Shown: one piece after another, positions 34,525 to 46,334 of the stretch
Position numbering within the stretch: position 1 is the first letter of the stretch
Layout of the letters: every line of letters begins with the position of its first letter
Assembly (NCBI GenBank): GCA_907163375.1
Contig: CAJQUW010005746.1
Location: 124,001 to 188,000 of the forward strand
Source of the DNA: Prostheceraeus crozeri
Lineage: Eukaryota; Platyhelminthes; Polycladida; Euryleptidae
Reading direction: 5' to 3'
DNA length: 64,000 bases
The notes under the pieces: generated by a model
Told to the model about the DNA's origin: nothing
What the model saw: the letters and a program-made list of their open reading frames with translations, nothing else
Databases searched by the model: none
Made by a program: the position numbers and the translations under genes

Positions 34525-34632
34525 GCAGTTTCGAAGATTCATGTGTATCACCATTTTGTCATAGGAACATTGATGAATTGAAGGAGAAAATCTGTGAGGA
34601 AATGCACCATCTGAAACCAGATGAGCTTCAAG
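34525..34632 (+). CDS. fut8: FUT8-like gene, coding exon 3 (stem), 5' edge uncertain
   Basis: Residues 118-154. The 3' part (NIDELKEKICEEMHHLKPDE) is clear helical stem sequence and ends CTTCAAG|GTACTG, phase-matched to exon 4. Two acceptors are possible: TTCTTGTAG at 34524, which fits the phase left by exon 2, and TTGTCATAG at 34564, which would not. I chose the first; it adds SFEDSCVSPFCHR, which has two cysteines and no clear counterpart in the vertebrate protein. A missed exon between 31767 and 34525 is the main alternative. Confidence 0.6.
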
Positions 34633-35284
34633 GTACTGTTTGCCATTTATTTTTCAGATCGCATGGTGTTATCGATGCTGATGGAGAATTGCATGAACAC
34701 TGACCATAGGTTGCATACTTTCAATGAACCATGCTTGTGATAGGCTCAATTGTTAACTGTCGGACGGAAAATTGGTTTTTGTTTTAAATCTTTAACGACA
34801 AAAATTTCGAAATTTAAGCTGCTTCTAATGAAATTTGAATAAGCCAGTGAACTGCCGAATAATTATAAGAGAAAATAGTATTTCACGCAGAAAAACCCCA
34901 TGTCTTAGTAATTACTGTGGTGCAAAAACGCAAGCCGAAATATCATCTCGGACAGCACTGCACGTCATTGAAGTTTCGTCTGCATTATAACTCACCCTGT
35001 ATATTCACGATATCCAATTTCAAAAAATTTGAACTCATTGTCGTTTATATCCAGTAAGCATTATGATTCACAGTCTGTGCCATACATCGAATTATATTCT
35101 GCTTAATTATTTGCCTCTAGAATGAAGAATTTGACACCAATTATACTGATTTCTAATGTGATGGGGTCCTCTGTGGGATCTCGATTTTTGCGGACAGCGG
35201 GAATTCGCCTGCGGTCACGGACACGGGCATGTTCAATAATAGCTTCATCTGCGAATTCATACCCGGTCAGTGGATCTGCAGGTA
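34633..35284. other. Intron 3, nothing firm
   Basis: 35157-35284 is more GC-rich than its surroundings and open in one + frame (peptide FNNSFICEFIPGQWICR), but I cannot assign it to a family or to splice sites that fit the gene. Confidence 0.4.
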
Positions 35285-36278
35285 CACTGTAAATCGCTGG
35301 ATACGAAAATTTTCATACAAACATATACCAAATTCATATACATACAATTTGAAACCAACATTTGATACGAGATTCTCTTATACTTACAGAGATCTGGTAT
35401 GTTTTTCATACGAAATCTCACTTACTTTCGTATGTGATTGGTATGTAGCGATACGAACTATTCTATCTGTGATTGGCTGTCTAACAATGAAATACGAGTT
35501 TTTGGTATGTTTTATATACGAGACCCAATGCAAATTCGTCCTAATTCTTATGCCTCTGGTATGTAGAGGTTTAAGTCATATAGCAAAAAATATGTATATT
35601 ACATACTGCTGTCAAATAACTTTTTTCGGTAATACCAGTCGTGCATATTTCTTTTTTGATAGTGTGATAGCTAACTAGATTAGATTTATTGTGAATTTTA
35701 CGCTATACGAGTGTGTCGTCGTTGCTACTTGTCTAGTAACATTAACACGACGTTTGGATAGCTCTACTTTATGAACTAAGTTGATTAACATAAATTCATT
35801 CAAACGATGTCTTTCGTGCAACCATGTTGACTTATATATCTCAAACATAAATATTTTTGCGTTCATGAATTATGATGTGTTTTTATTTCGGATTGATAAT
35901 AATATGCTTAATTTCAAAATTACATAATGTATAATTGTTGATGGTTGAATACTTATTGATTATTTATGAAATGCCTTAGACTTACATGTATTAAAATCGA
36001 ATTCAGTATTGAAAGTTTGACTCTTGAATGTCACTATCTCACTACTTACAAAACAGTAGTAACATTAGTGTGATCTTTATTGAAAAAAGGCCTTAAATCA
36101 ACATACTTTAGACATAATTGATGCTTTCTTTTAACATTGTGCTGGTATGGCTTTAGTATGCAAAGCATACCACATTTGAATTAACATACGAAAATCATAC
36201 AAATAGATACAGAAATATAGCAAAACATATTTTGGCATGCATCCTTCGTATGTGATTGGTATTGAGCGATTTACAGTG
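35285..36278. mobile_element. CACTG-ended element, 994 bp, TACGAAA/GGTATG words
   Basis: The ends are CACTGTAAATCGCT and its complement AGCGATTTACAGTG, with TA on each side. The interior has repeated ATACGAAA, TTTCGTATG and GGTATGT words on both strands at each end. About 36062-36122 is an inverted copy of intron 1 sequence at 31200-31262. There is no transposase, so it is non-autonomous. The open frame at 35229-35678 runs through the left array and is not a gene. Confidence 0.82.
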
Positions 36279-36592
36279 TATAGGGATTCATGGCAGCATG
36301 CATGACGTAGGCCCAATGTGGGCTAGGGTCATTGTATAATTGAAGTCACTATCCTTTAGTCACTATTTCTAAAGGCTAGACCTATGCCTGTGTTAGCAAC
36401 GCTTGGCGTGAACTTCTGTGTCGCATTGTCATTGCGGGACAATGCCGACAACGAATTTCCCGATAGTGCAGCTTGCACTATTTCGCGATCAGATGTGGGA
36501 ACATCCTGTATTGCCAGCTTCAGCGTTTCTTGGAAGAAGCCAATGTGACACGGGCACGGGCCACACCACAGTTAAATGTATAAGCAGATATA

Positions 36593-37644
36593 CAGCTCCC
36601 GCCATTGATATCCGGACAAAACTAAAATTTTGGCATTTTCTACCTTTTGTTTGAAATAAAGCTGTATACGAATAATTTGATCAATTTAGAAGACATTATT
36701 TGTATTAATGTGCAATAAACACTTGTTAGCAATGTGGTAAACGCATAATGCCTACCTTGGCATAGATATCTCACCAAAAACCGATATGTACCACAATTAA
36801 GGTCTACTAGTTATTGCTTGCTAAAATGATGATACACGCTTTTTCTCATCCTGAGTTTCACTGCAGCAATATAACGGTACACGCTGATCGGAAGATGCTT
36901 AGTATTGGCTCGCTACGACCAATCAGCACACAGCGTGCTGAATCATACAATGGACATTCATAGTGCACAGTAGACGAGAGCCGTAGTGTCCTTGTTGCAA
37001 AGCAAATCTCTCTTGTCTTGATAGTGACCTCTCCATTATTAAAATGCCGAAGAGGGGTAAAGAACTGTCGCCTCGCAAGCGAGCAACTGCCGTTTCTTTA
37101 TTGAATGAAGGATATATCGTCAGAGCTGTTGCCCACCAAACCGGTATCACCAAGTCAACGGTTGGTGACCTCAAGAAGAGATGGCAACGAAATCCTAAGG
37201 GCTACGGTTCTCCAAAGAAGCGGAATGGTGCCACGAAAAAGACTTCTTCAACAACTGATCGTCTCATTATTCGTGAGTGCATGAAGCACAGGTTTTCAAG
37301 CGCTGCTGCTATTCGCAGAATGCTCGGTGATGTTGTGGCGAATGTCAGCATAAGGACCATTCAACGTCACAGGCTGTGTACATATTTTTTATTCGTAATT
37401 ATTTAGTGGCATTAAATTACTCGGGAGAGAAAACTGATTTTTTTCACATCATTGATTCATTAACTCATTAATCAAAGTAAAAGAAAAACAGTAGCTAAGT
37501 TATGCCATAATAATGAACAAACCATAGAACAATCAATAATACGCATACAGGATTGACATAGATCAGCTAACTTACTCTACATTTCAATAATATGACGATT
37601 TCTCTGAAAAATCGTTTTTGTCCGGATATCAATGGCGGGAGCTG
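36593..37644 (+). mobile_element. Tc1-like element, internally deleted
   Basis: The ends CAGCTCCCGCCATTGATATC and its complement form terminal inverted repeats of about 30 bp, with TA at 36591-36592 and 37645-37646. The length of 1.05 kb is short for an autonomous Tc1 (about 1.3-1.7 kb). It encodes only the N-terminal part of a transposase (see 37044-37406). It belongs to a different Tc1 family from the copies at 1, 46335 and 55070. Confidence 0.85.
37044..37406 (+). CDS. Tc1 transposase N-terminal HTH only, 120 residues
   Basis: ATG-started frame MPKRGKELSPRKRATAVSLL. It contains a first helix-turn-helix (HQTGITKSTVGDLKKRW), the GRPR-like linker region (GSPKKRNGATKKTSSTTDR) and the start of the second HTH (SSAAAIRRMLGDVVANVSIR, TIQRHRL). 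It then leaves the family at about 37380 and stops. The whole DDE catalytic domain is absent. The protein could at most bind element ends. No sign of host use is visible. Confidence 0.8.
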   Translation: MPKRGKELSPRKRATAVSLLNEGYIVRAVAHQTGITKSTVGDLKKRWQRNPKGYGSPKKRNGATKKTSSTTDRLIIRECMKHRFSSAAAIRRMLGDVVANVSIRTIQRHRLCTYFLFVII

Positions 37645-38234
37645 TAATTGTTATACTTGTTATCACATGCCTGGTAAACTTCATATGCTATCTTACACGT
37701 CATTGATAAGGCAGTTAGCTCATTTGCAGTAATTTGACAGGCACGAAAAATTGTTCGAGTGAGTTCAACAGAAGCTCTTGAATATCAAGTTTTCTATTAT
37801 ATGAATACTAGTGTTTTAGTAACTGCTCAATATGACATTCAATCACACATTATTCAGTAAAAAAATGTAGATCTCTTAAACTGATCAGCACAAAATGATT
37901 CGTCCGATTTTCTCAAGAAAAACAATTTGACCCAATCATTCAGCTTTACGAACCCAATGAACACATTGAAGCATTGAAACCAGCCACACACTGTCTCCGA
38001 ATCGCGCGAAGAGCCGTAGAAATAAACAAGGTTATTTCGAAAATGAGCGATTGCATTTTTCTTTTTTCCTTGTGAGAGAAACGAATTTTCGATGCACCGA
38101 TTAAATGAAATTTGTCTTTGCTCTGTGTTATGCAAATTTTAGAAATCGTGCGACTTTTAAATTTTTACCAGTTTTTTGGCTACATTTTAAAAGAAAAAGA
38201 AGCTGACGGAAATTTGCTCATTCATTATTTTCAG
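37645..38234. other. Intron 3, nothing recognised
   Basis: AT-rich; ends in the exon 4 acceptor ATTATTTTCAG. Confidence 0.5.
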
Positions 38235-38530
38235 AAAATGTTGACCACGTTGCTGTTAGCTCCAGGCATGAATACTTAAGGAGGCGGTCAGAAATGCGTG
38301 TGAGAGAGATGGGATTTCTAATCGAGCACCGAGTGAACGCAATTTTGCCGAAGTTAGGATCAAATGATGCTGCCGCTCTTCAAAGAATGCAAAAGGAAGC
38401 TGAAGAACAGCGCTTTTTGCTACTCAACGATATGGAGGATTTATCAAAAATAGATGGTGCCGCACAGTGGAGGAAAAAGCAATTAGATTATTTGGGCTCT
38501 GTTCTTCAAGAACGAATTAAAAAGCTGCAG
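38235..38530 (+). CDS. fut8: FUT8-like gene, coding exon 4 (stem to catalytic domain)
   Basis: Residues 154-252. The first codon is completed by the G left by exon 3 (E), then NVDHVAVSSRHEYLRRRSEM aligns with the HEILRRRIE segment of vertebrate FUT8. Further on, NDMEDLSKIDGAAQWRKKQL matches the [20 protein letters not shown] block, and the exon ends at LQERIKKLQ. These conserved blocks make the FUT8 assignment secure. The donor CTGCAG|GTAATC leaves phase 0. The ORF track-like continuation after 38530 is intron. Confidence 0.93.
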
Positions 38531-38582
38531 GTAATCTTGACTGACATTAGGATTACTTCCTTTCAATCAGAGCTAAAAGACT

Positions 38583-39083
38583 AACCCCATTGTGTATACA
38601 GCTTCGATTGTATGAAATGAACTCGAGTTGAACACAGTTGAGTATAGTTGCCAAATGTGAGATATGCAAATTTTCCACATCATTATTCAGATTAACACAA
38701 AAATCAAACATAGAATTAGTGAATTCGGCCGATGAAAATTGAGTTAAAAACTTGAAATCTCAGCCAAGAAAGCACAATATGATCTCGACTATTTCATGAA
38801 GAATTGCATGATAATGCATGATCGAAGCATGATATTCTATTGATAATATCCTTCATTAAGATGCTATTGTTGGCAGACATTCATTACTTTTGATATCCAA
38901 CATGTTTCATACTACTTATATATCACGTTCATGTCAGTAGTATATATAATTTGCAAAAACTCCTCGAATAATCTTTTGGACCGCAGGACCGTGATCTCCG
39001 CAAAAACTGAATCTTTCATATAGAAATTTTCATTGTATACAAACACTTTTTGAGTCAACACTCTACCTACTGTACTCCATGAG
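38583..39083 (+). repeat. R1 dispersed repeat, 5'-truncated copy
   Basis: It is related to 49034-49860 and 56792-57581, sharing CTTCGATTxTATxAAATGAAC, CCAAATGTGAGATA, GAAATxTCAGCCAAGAAAGCA and the end CACTCTACCTAC. It begins only about 50 bp after the exon 4 donor. Non-coding. Confidence 0.75.
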
Positions 39084-40120
39084 ACGAATATGTTTAGACA
39101 GAGAGGTGCATCAGAGTCGATTGCTTGCTTATTGGATCTATGGATAGCGGTTCAGAGTTAATGAATATTTGTGCAATCAATTCATAAGTAAATTAATTAA
39201 AGCAAAGATCATTTCTTCCCCAACGTCTAGAATTTCCGTTCAAGAAGAAGCCCTCATCAATTAAACATTAACAGTTTACCCAGTAGGGTCTTGTGAGGTG
39301 CTCAGACTCCAGCTGGAGCGTTGCGGCGCTTTTAGTCAAGATGCCCCTCCTGCCTACCTCCTATGACTCAAAGATGCCACGGAGACCACATCAACTCGAC
39401 TGCTTTTCTACGATGCTATTTATTTGACCGTCTGTATATCATGTTGACAAGCTACCTCTTCGTTGAAACCGAACCGTTTTACAGAAAGAAGATTTAATAT
39501 ACTGCTGAAATTGATTGACGGGCTAATTAATTATATTCTGTTTCATTTGACTTCAAAATTTTGTTTCATTTATAATGCAGAAGCTCCCATGGTAGAAGTG
39601 ACAACAAATAACCAATTCAAATGAATTCAGATTACATCTACCGTTATGGGAAAGCGAAATAAGTGAATCCACAGAACCAGGCAGTATGTCATCCATCCTA
39701 AATCGTCCTCAGTTATCCTCAGACATCATCAATGTGTTGTTCTCAGTACTTACCCCTAGAGAAAGAATACAGCACATTTATCAAGGGCAACTGTGTTATC
39801 CTGGTTCATATCATGAGCTAACGCAACTATTCAGGGGATGCGGAGAGTTTTCAAGTTCGGTATTCGCTACTTTTGTTTAAGGTGCTATTTCGAAGGACCC
39901 AATCTCTCTTCATGGACCATCCATTGTCCACTGACTAGAAAGCGACATAGAAATGAATACATACAAGACAAAAGATTCATTTGTTGAGATCGTGACTCTA
40001 TCTTCATTTTTCATGACAATTTGTTATCACTCATTTTACTTATTTTAGCGAACAATCATTTCGACATACAGGTGCATAGAAATCCGATTAACATTAATTG
40101 GACTATAGAACGGTCACAAT
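39084..40120. other. Intron 4, nothing recognised
   Basis: A GC-richer patch at about 39290-39410 has no recognisable signal. The frame at 39686-39880 shows no family signature. Confidence 0.5.
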
Positions 40121-40729
40121 CACAGAATTAAATATTTTGTTTATCTGCTTCGGTTTGCTAGAAGTGTGATTAATATGAAATTGCCGGCACATCGAGGAAC
40201 TTATTAAGTAGGCAAGAAGGAATTCCTAATACCTTACTGAGATAGGAAAAAAGTCGTGAGTTGTTTGCGGATTAATGTGAGTTCCAGCAAATTGCTTCGA
40301 TTGCCACAATTCCTTCAGATTCGAAGAATTCAGATCATTGCCCACAAGTTTCCTCCATAATGTTGGACCTTTCGATCATCATTAAAAAAGTAGCAGGCGT
40401 ACGAAAATTAGTTCACTTGATGGTTTCACCATCGCCTTCTCAGTATTCCTTACTGCATAGTGCATGCACTGAATCGAATGTTAGCGAGGCGATGTGTGTT
40501 TTGGTGTGTGCGATGTGATATCACAGCACGCACGCATCTCTCACTGGCTCTGGTATCCTCTGCTGACAGCTTATTGTTTGCCATTCCGAATAGCAAGCGA
40601 TAAACGAATTATCCATTCGAGAAGGAGGAAGTTGTCTAATTATGTGATTTGCCATTTCGATATTAAGGTTAGATGTGATTCTTCCTTTCTAGAAAATCTA
40701 AGACACACGCAGATGAATCTAATTCTGTG
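40121..40729 (-). mobile_element. hAT-like non-autonomous element, 609-bp subfamily
   Basis: It starts CACAGAATTA and ends TAATTCTGTG, with 8-bp flanks GTCACAAT and GTGACAAC (6 of 8 match). It is the uninterrupted counterpart of the split copy at 13375-18059 and shows the empty CTG site at about 40554. It differs from the 521-bp copies in the part next to the right end, so two subfamilies are present. Confidence 0.85.
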
Positions 40730-42462
40730 GTGACAACAATATCGCATAACACTACGCCGTGGCTACGTCGTGACTACATCAACGGTACACTTATAAGTAA
40801 ATTCTTAAACATCAACAAACCGGCTGTCTCTCCTAGTAAAGTAACTTATAATACAAATGAAATAAATCGGATTTCTATGTACAGGTACTGTTGAATTTCA
40901 ATTTTTTCCAGTCTTGATTCCAACTGTTCATTTCCTCGGGTCATGCACTGGCACTGTGCTGGGCCTGTCTAGGGCATGTGCTTAGGCCATTCTGTGTCTA
41001 GGCTATAGGTAACCGGGTAGCCTATGCATGGGGTTGCTAGTCAGCCTGTATTTGCCTGTGTAGTTGCAACCTAGTCAGGTTCTGTATCACCCCATCAAGC
41101 CAAGCGAAATGGATTTTTGGTCCATATAGTCGGGCCTAACGAATCTAATCTAATTAGTCTATAGGATAAATCGCAGGCCATAGCAAAAGGCGACCGTCAT
41201 GATGTTGCATTTTCTGAGTCTAGCCTGCCTTCTAAATAGCAAACGACTTACTTATCAATTGATTCTTGATAGCCTTATAAATAATGCAGTTGGTTGAGGC
41301 TTATTAAGCATAGACATTATCTACGATAAAGCCGAAACTTCCACCAGTACAGTGTATATGTACATGTAGGACTGTAGGTAGATAGCCTAGATAGTTTGGG
41401 CATGTCTAGCAATTGGCTTCTCATTAGTTCTCTTTTGTTGTATACCTGTATTCAGCTAACTGATAAGATGAAACCCATGCCTACTTAAATATGCCTACGT
41501 GTAGACTATAGCAAGACGTAGTTTAGCTATTGGGCCTAGACTACAGCTTAATTAGGTTTGGTCAGCTGCACAAAATATGAGCTTATGTGTAACGGTAGTT
41601 ATTTTATGCGCCTACTTAATAAGTTATGTAGGCCACTACTGTTTTATTAGTTAAGCTTTACCGCAAAAATGTACAATATAGGCTATACAGCACACTGTAG
41701 TACATGACAATACATGATAGTAGTAGCGCTGTGACTGGGATACAGTAGTAGATTAGATACTCGAAAAAATAGACTTAAATAGTGTCGAAAAAATAGCACG
41801 AGACCTAAATATATTAGACTTATACCAAATTGACTTACGCAGACCTACACCAGAAGTTGGGTCCAGAACCAAAGTAGTCTAAAAGCCCAAGCAAGCCCAA
41901 GCAGACCAAGCAGCAACCTTGGTGTAAACCCTCTGAAGCACAGTGTGTAAACCCTTTGGAACGATCGCCTCGAAGTTTTTGATGATCACTACAAAGCAAG
42001 AATTTTTATCCAAATTTAGCGGGAACAATCTAAGTTGTTGTCATTCCCGGCGTTACACTGCTTACAGCACTGACAATTTGTGCCTTCGCATTTGATTAAA
42101 GTCTTAATTTTTGAAGGTAACTTTTGTCAATTCAAGGTTGATTTGTTGGTTGTAACATTCTATTCTGCACGGATATTGTGCATCTACAAAATTGTGAACA
42201 GTTACCACCTGTAGATGGATACAGTTTCACAACTTTAGTTTAGCTGATCGCACTTGCTAAATTCGACAATGAAGTAATCGATTTCTTTTATTTGTTATCG
42301 GTATGTAATGTTCATCAAGGGAAGCCACAAAGCGTCGATGTATGCTTATCACTATAATTTTGATTTTGATTTTGATCACAGGGCCTTTCGGGCGTCGAAG
42401 ACGGCCATTGTCAGGCGAATGAATGTAACAGCACTGTTGCAGTACATCGTTAGCAGTCGATC
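40730..42462. other. Intron 4, R2 dispersed repeat fragments
   Basis: 41117-41215 (ATAGTCGGGCCTAACGAATC and on) recurs at about 46068-46155. 41230-41330 (CTTATCAATTGATTCTTGAT and on) recurs at about 48548-48635. 41820-41900 resembles 48720-48800. I call this family R2. There is no coding sequence. Confidence 0.6.
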
Positions 42463-42983
42463 CACAGAATTAGACAGGTAGTCTCTTCTTCTGTATGACT
42501 AGAAAGGAAGCATTGGAACATGTAACGCTAATGAAAAGACACAATCAGCTGACACAATACCGTAGCAATCGAATAATAGGCAACCAGTTCGACATTAAAC
42601 ACGCCAAATTGTGCGAAGCTTCAGTGATTGTTATCAACCGGATCACACAGCAAAGAGACACAGTCGATGTCAAGTTCTACAGAGAAGTGTGTGAAGGTTT
42701 TTCGTGCGCCTGCTCTCTTTTTTGATAATAATCGGAGGGCCCAACGTTCTTGAAAAAACTTTTGTGCAATGATCTGAATTCTTCGAATCTGAAGGAATCG
42801 TGGCGATCGGAGCATTTTGAAAGAATTCACAGCAATCTGCAAGCGACACACGACTATTTTTCCTATCTCTGTAATGTGTTAAAAATTTCTTTTTGCCTTC
42901 TCAGTAAGTTCCTGGATGTGCCATCGTTTTGAATGAGTTTGCACTTCTATCAAAGTGACACGCTTAAACAATCTAATTCTGTG
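42463..42983 (+). mobile_element. hAT-like non-autonomous element, 521 bp (inverted pair, left)
   Basis: CACAGAATTAGACAGG to CTAATTCTGTG, with flanks AGTCGATC and AGTCGTTT (6 of 8). It is nearly identical to 43910-44430 in inverse orientation; translated frames of the two differ at about one residue in 76. It lies 926 bp from its mirror copy. Confidence 0.88.
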
Positions 42984-43909
42984 AGTCGTTTTGTTCAATA
43001 AAGACAAATGCAATAAATCATTCGCAGAAAATAGCAAAATAAGTTTCTACTTCTTAAGACATCAAAATTGTAGTAAGAAAATAAGCTAAAAGTAACAAAG
43101 GAAATAAAGAATCGTTTATTCCACATATTGCCGATATGAAACTTAGTCTTGTTAGAAGAAGCGAAAGTCTGAGATCAGAGCAATTCTTTTATACTGTAAT
43201 ACGTTTTTCATTGGCATAAGTTATCGGTATATGCAAATACAGCACTCACCCTGACTTCATTGAATGGTCCACTTCTTAAGCTCACAATTCTTTGGTTCAA
43301 TTCATGATTTCTACGAGCTTTTCCTCAATTGTGAGTCAGCTTGATAGTTACCCTCGTCTCTTAAAAAGTATAGGACATACATACCAATGAAGTTACACAG
43401 TTATTGCGCAGGTTATCTTGCATACATGATTAAATAACGCAAATTATTGAGGCCAGTTCATTCAAGAAGGTATTGCAGCTTAAGTCATCTATTTGCCCTT
43501 CCTGAAATCGATGCAATACCTGCCCTTGTTCATGCCGGCATTCATAATTAAAAGATATCTCATATGATATCTCACAAAAAATGACGCGATTAACTAAAAT
43601 TTACTGTCATGGTATTCAAAAAAGTATTTATGCTTTTGTGGAAGCCGAGTGATTTGTATATGCATACTTCATTTGCCATGTTTCTTGCAAGAAGTCACAA
43701 TTCGACTAATTTCGACCAACTCAACCTGATCCGCCTTGATGTCAGAAGTCTAGACTCTCATTGACTGAGAATGACAAATGCCATTGCGTCAAAGCGTTGA
43801 CTGCGTATACTAATGTTAACTCCACTCTATTCTATATTACGAAAGATTAAATGAACTATGTCGAGAAGCGCATCAGATCTTTGGTTATTCGTGAAAATAT
43901 AGGCCTAAC
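42984..43909. other. Spacer between mirrored hAT-like copies
   Basis: 926 bp of AT-rich intronic DNA. No open frame or RNA gene supported. Confidence 0.5.
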
Positions 43910-44430
43910 CACATAATTAGATTGTTTAAGCGTGTCACTTTGATAGAAGTGCAAACTCATTCAAAACGATGGCACATCCAGGAACTTACTGAGAAGGCAA
44001 AAAGAAATTTTTAACACATTACAGAGATAGGAAAAACAGTCGTGTGTCGCTTGCGGATTGCTGTGAATTCTTTCAAAATGCTCCGATCGCCACGATTCCT
44101 TCAGATTCGAAGAATTCAGATCATTGCACAAAAGTTTTTTCAAGAACGTTGGGCCCTCCGATTATTATCAAAAAAGAGAGCAGGCGCACGAAAAACCTTC
44201 ACACACTTCTCTGTAGAACTTGACATCGACTGTGTCTCTTTGCTGTGTGATCCGGTTGATAACAATCACTGAAGCTTCGCACAATTTGGCGTGTTTAATG
44301 TCGAACTGGTTGCCTATTATTCGATTGCCATGGTATTATGTCAGCTGATTGTGTCTTTTCATTAGCGTTACATGTTCCAATGTTTCCTTTCTAGTCATGC
44401 AGATGAAGAGACTACCTGTCTAATTCTGTG
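43910..44430 (-). mobile_element. hAT-like non-autonomous element, 521 bp (inverted pair, right)
   Basis: The mirror of 42463-42983, with tips CACATAATTAG and CTAATTCTGTG. The flanks GGCCTAAC and GTTGTAAC match at 5 of 8 positions. It ends 220 bp before exon 5 of the FUT8-like gene. Confidence 0.88.
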
Positions 44431-44650
44431 GTTGTAACAATAAAGAACGCAGGTTGCTGAAAGAGAATTCCTGGATGAAAAGTTATAAAATTACAACTGT
44501 TGATATGCAAAAATAACAAGTTTTGAATGACATTTGTAACCTGTTTCTCGAAACTCGATTTTGCAACGATGAGGCTTACATTATTTTGTCCTCCCTATCT
44601 ACTCGCACTTATTCTGTGTTTTAATCGATGATGTTTTTCATTTATTGCAG

Positions 44651-44894
44651 AATCCATCAGATTGTTATACAGCAAAAAAGCTGCTCTGCGATTTGAAAGT
44701 ACAATGCGGTTTTGGATGCCAAGCTCATCATGTTCTCTTCTGTTTAATCATGGCATATGCATCTGGTCGAACATTGATTCTAGATTCAGGCGGTTTGCCT
44801 TACAATCGTCAGGGATGGACCTCCGTCTTCAAACCGTTATCGGAGAATTGCACTAGTCAAGTCACGAAGAATAAACGAACTGTTCGATGGGGAT
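44651..44894 (+). CDS. fut8: FUT8-like gene, coding exon 5 (cysteine-rich start of catalytic domain)
   Basis: Residues 253-334. The acceptor TTTATTGCAG ends at 44650. NPSDCYTAKKLLCDLKVQCG and FGCQAHHVLFC match the [20 protein letters not shown]-type block of FUT8 with all four cysteines in place; in the human enzyme they form disulfides. Later, RTLILDSGG and WTSVFKPLSENC match RTLILES and WETVFRPVSETC. The donor GGGGAT|GTAAGT leaves one base. It is followed by the longest intron (12.8 kb). Confidence 0.96.
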
Positions 44895-44989
44895 GTAAGT
44901 CATTGAAGCAACATAGTTGATTTTTTGTAAATAGTGGACCTGGGTATGACATAATTGTTCGCAATTGATGAAAACCCCAGTATGGCTGA

Positions 44990-45430
44990 TGTTTAAGACA
45001 AAAACTTCACTTCTATTCTTCAAATTGCCGAGATCTTTCGACAATCACTGCCAGCCATCATCAGAGAACTGATTGTAGAACCAGCTAGAGATCACAATTC
45101 ACATAGCATTCATTCTACTGCAGTGTAAGACAAAAGTTACAAAAGTGAAAATACATGCATAAAATTGCTACTTGTTGCAAGAGAGTAAGTAATATCATAA
45201 AACACAAAAGTTAAGTGAAGAGAAAGTAAAAAAGTTAACATAAGCAATTCCAAGAGTCACTCAGTACGTGTTTCACTTTGTTCTGCGAATCCATCCTTCT
45301 TGTCTAGAATGCCTCCTTCACAACTCGTTTACTCCACACACTCTCTCTCTCTGTCCAAACCTTTGGCGCTCTCCACGTTGACTCTGTGACCGGTAGCTGC
45401 CACATGCTTCGCCAGCTCTGAACGATCACA
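44990..45430 (-). mobile_element. Penelope-like element 3' fragment
   Basis: On the reverse strand, about 45350-45430 encodes DRSELAKHVAATGHRVNVES, which resembles the segment after the GIY-YIG endonuclease core in Penelope-like retroelements (ALAEHV..TGH..). Further left is the 3' untranslated part with CTGATGATGGCTGGCAG-type sequence, common near the ends of such elements. Only the tail of the element remains, and it is broken. Confidence 0.6.
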
Positions 45431-46030
45431 ATTTTTCACCAATTGCGAACAATAGTTGATGTTGTGTTTCATAGTCTAATGTAAATGTACCAGGGACTAA
45501 TAAATCGGCAAATTTAGAATAGGATCGAATTTCGAATCAAATCGGGTCGTGATTCGCGAATGATGGAATATTTTCGCAGGCCTAAATTGAAATCATGGAC
45601 CTGGGAAGCGCAAAAATGTCATGAGTTGAAATATTTCTATCTTCATTCTAATATTATAATTTTTACCGCAAACAATGCTAACTTCCCATATCATTGCCGT
45701 CGTTCAATATCATCCTTCTCCAATTGATCCAGGACGAATTCACAACAAAATGAAACAATTGGCATGCAAGCAAAAATATGCAAACTACTTATATCGTGAC
45801 TCAAAGAGTGCAAGTATACAGATGGGACATGTAAAGGATTGTAAAAGCATTTAAGCACTACCATGTTGAGCAAGGTTGCTATACCCCAAGCTCCAAGTAA
45901 TTCTAGCAAGAATTTTGATGACCCAAGGCTAGCCATGTACAAAATTCTATTGCCATAGAATTGCATTCTATGTCCCCTAGAGGACTAGGCCATTGGCCCA
46001 TACCATGCATAAATTATACTATATAGGCCT
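45431..46030. other. Intron 5, nothing recognised
   Basis: AT-rich intronic DNA, no feature supported. Confidence 0.5.
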
Positions 46031-46290
46031 GTTCCTTAACTTGGCTGCATGGTAACCGGTCCATATGCAGTATAGTCGGGCCTAACGAATCTTGCCTAAT
46101 TAGCCTATAGGATAAATCACAGGCTATAGCAAACGGCGACCGTCATGATGTCTAACTTCTTTCATATTACTTCTTAAGAGTGTCATCTCGGTAGTATTTA
46201 AATTGGCAACATTTTGACTATTTCAAAACTGCTCAAATAAATTTTTGGACCACGGGAACGTAAGTAATCTCATCTCTGCATTTTCTAAGC
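46031..46290. repeat. R2 and R1 repeat fragments, joined
   Basis: 46068-46155 matches R2 at 41117. From about 46150 to 46285 it matches the 3' half of R1 (CTAACTTCTTTCATAxTACTTC, CAAAACTGCTCAAATAA, GGACCACGGGAACGTAAGTA). The two fragments abut at a shared ATGATGT-type sequence. Confidence 0.6.
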
Positions 46291-46334
46291 ATTAAGTTAA
46301 GGACTTCACAAGCTACCGGCATACGAATTATATA

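Noticed and set aside
35229-35678. 149-residue frame that could be a host exon
   Set aside because: Most of it runs through the word array of the CACTG element. The part before 35285 has no family match and no splice sites that fit the host gene.
42495-44272. 76-residue frames shared between the hAT-like copies
   Set aside because: The sharing follows from recent DNA duplication. More diverged copies at 32791 and 61805 do not keep the frames.
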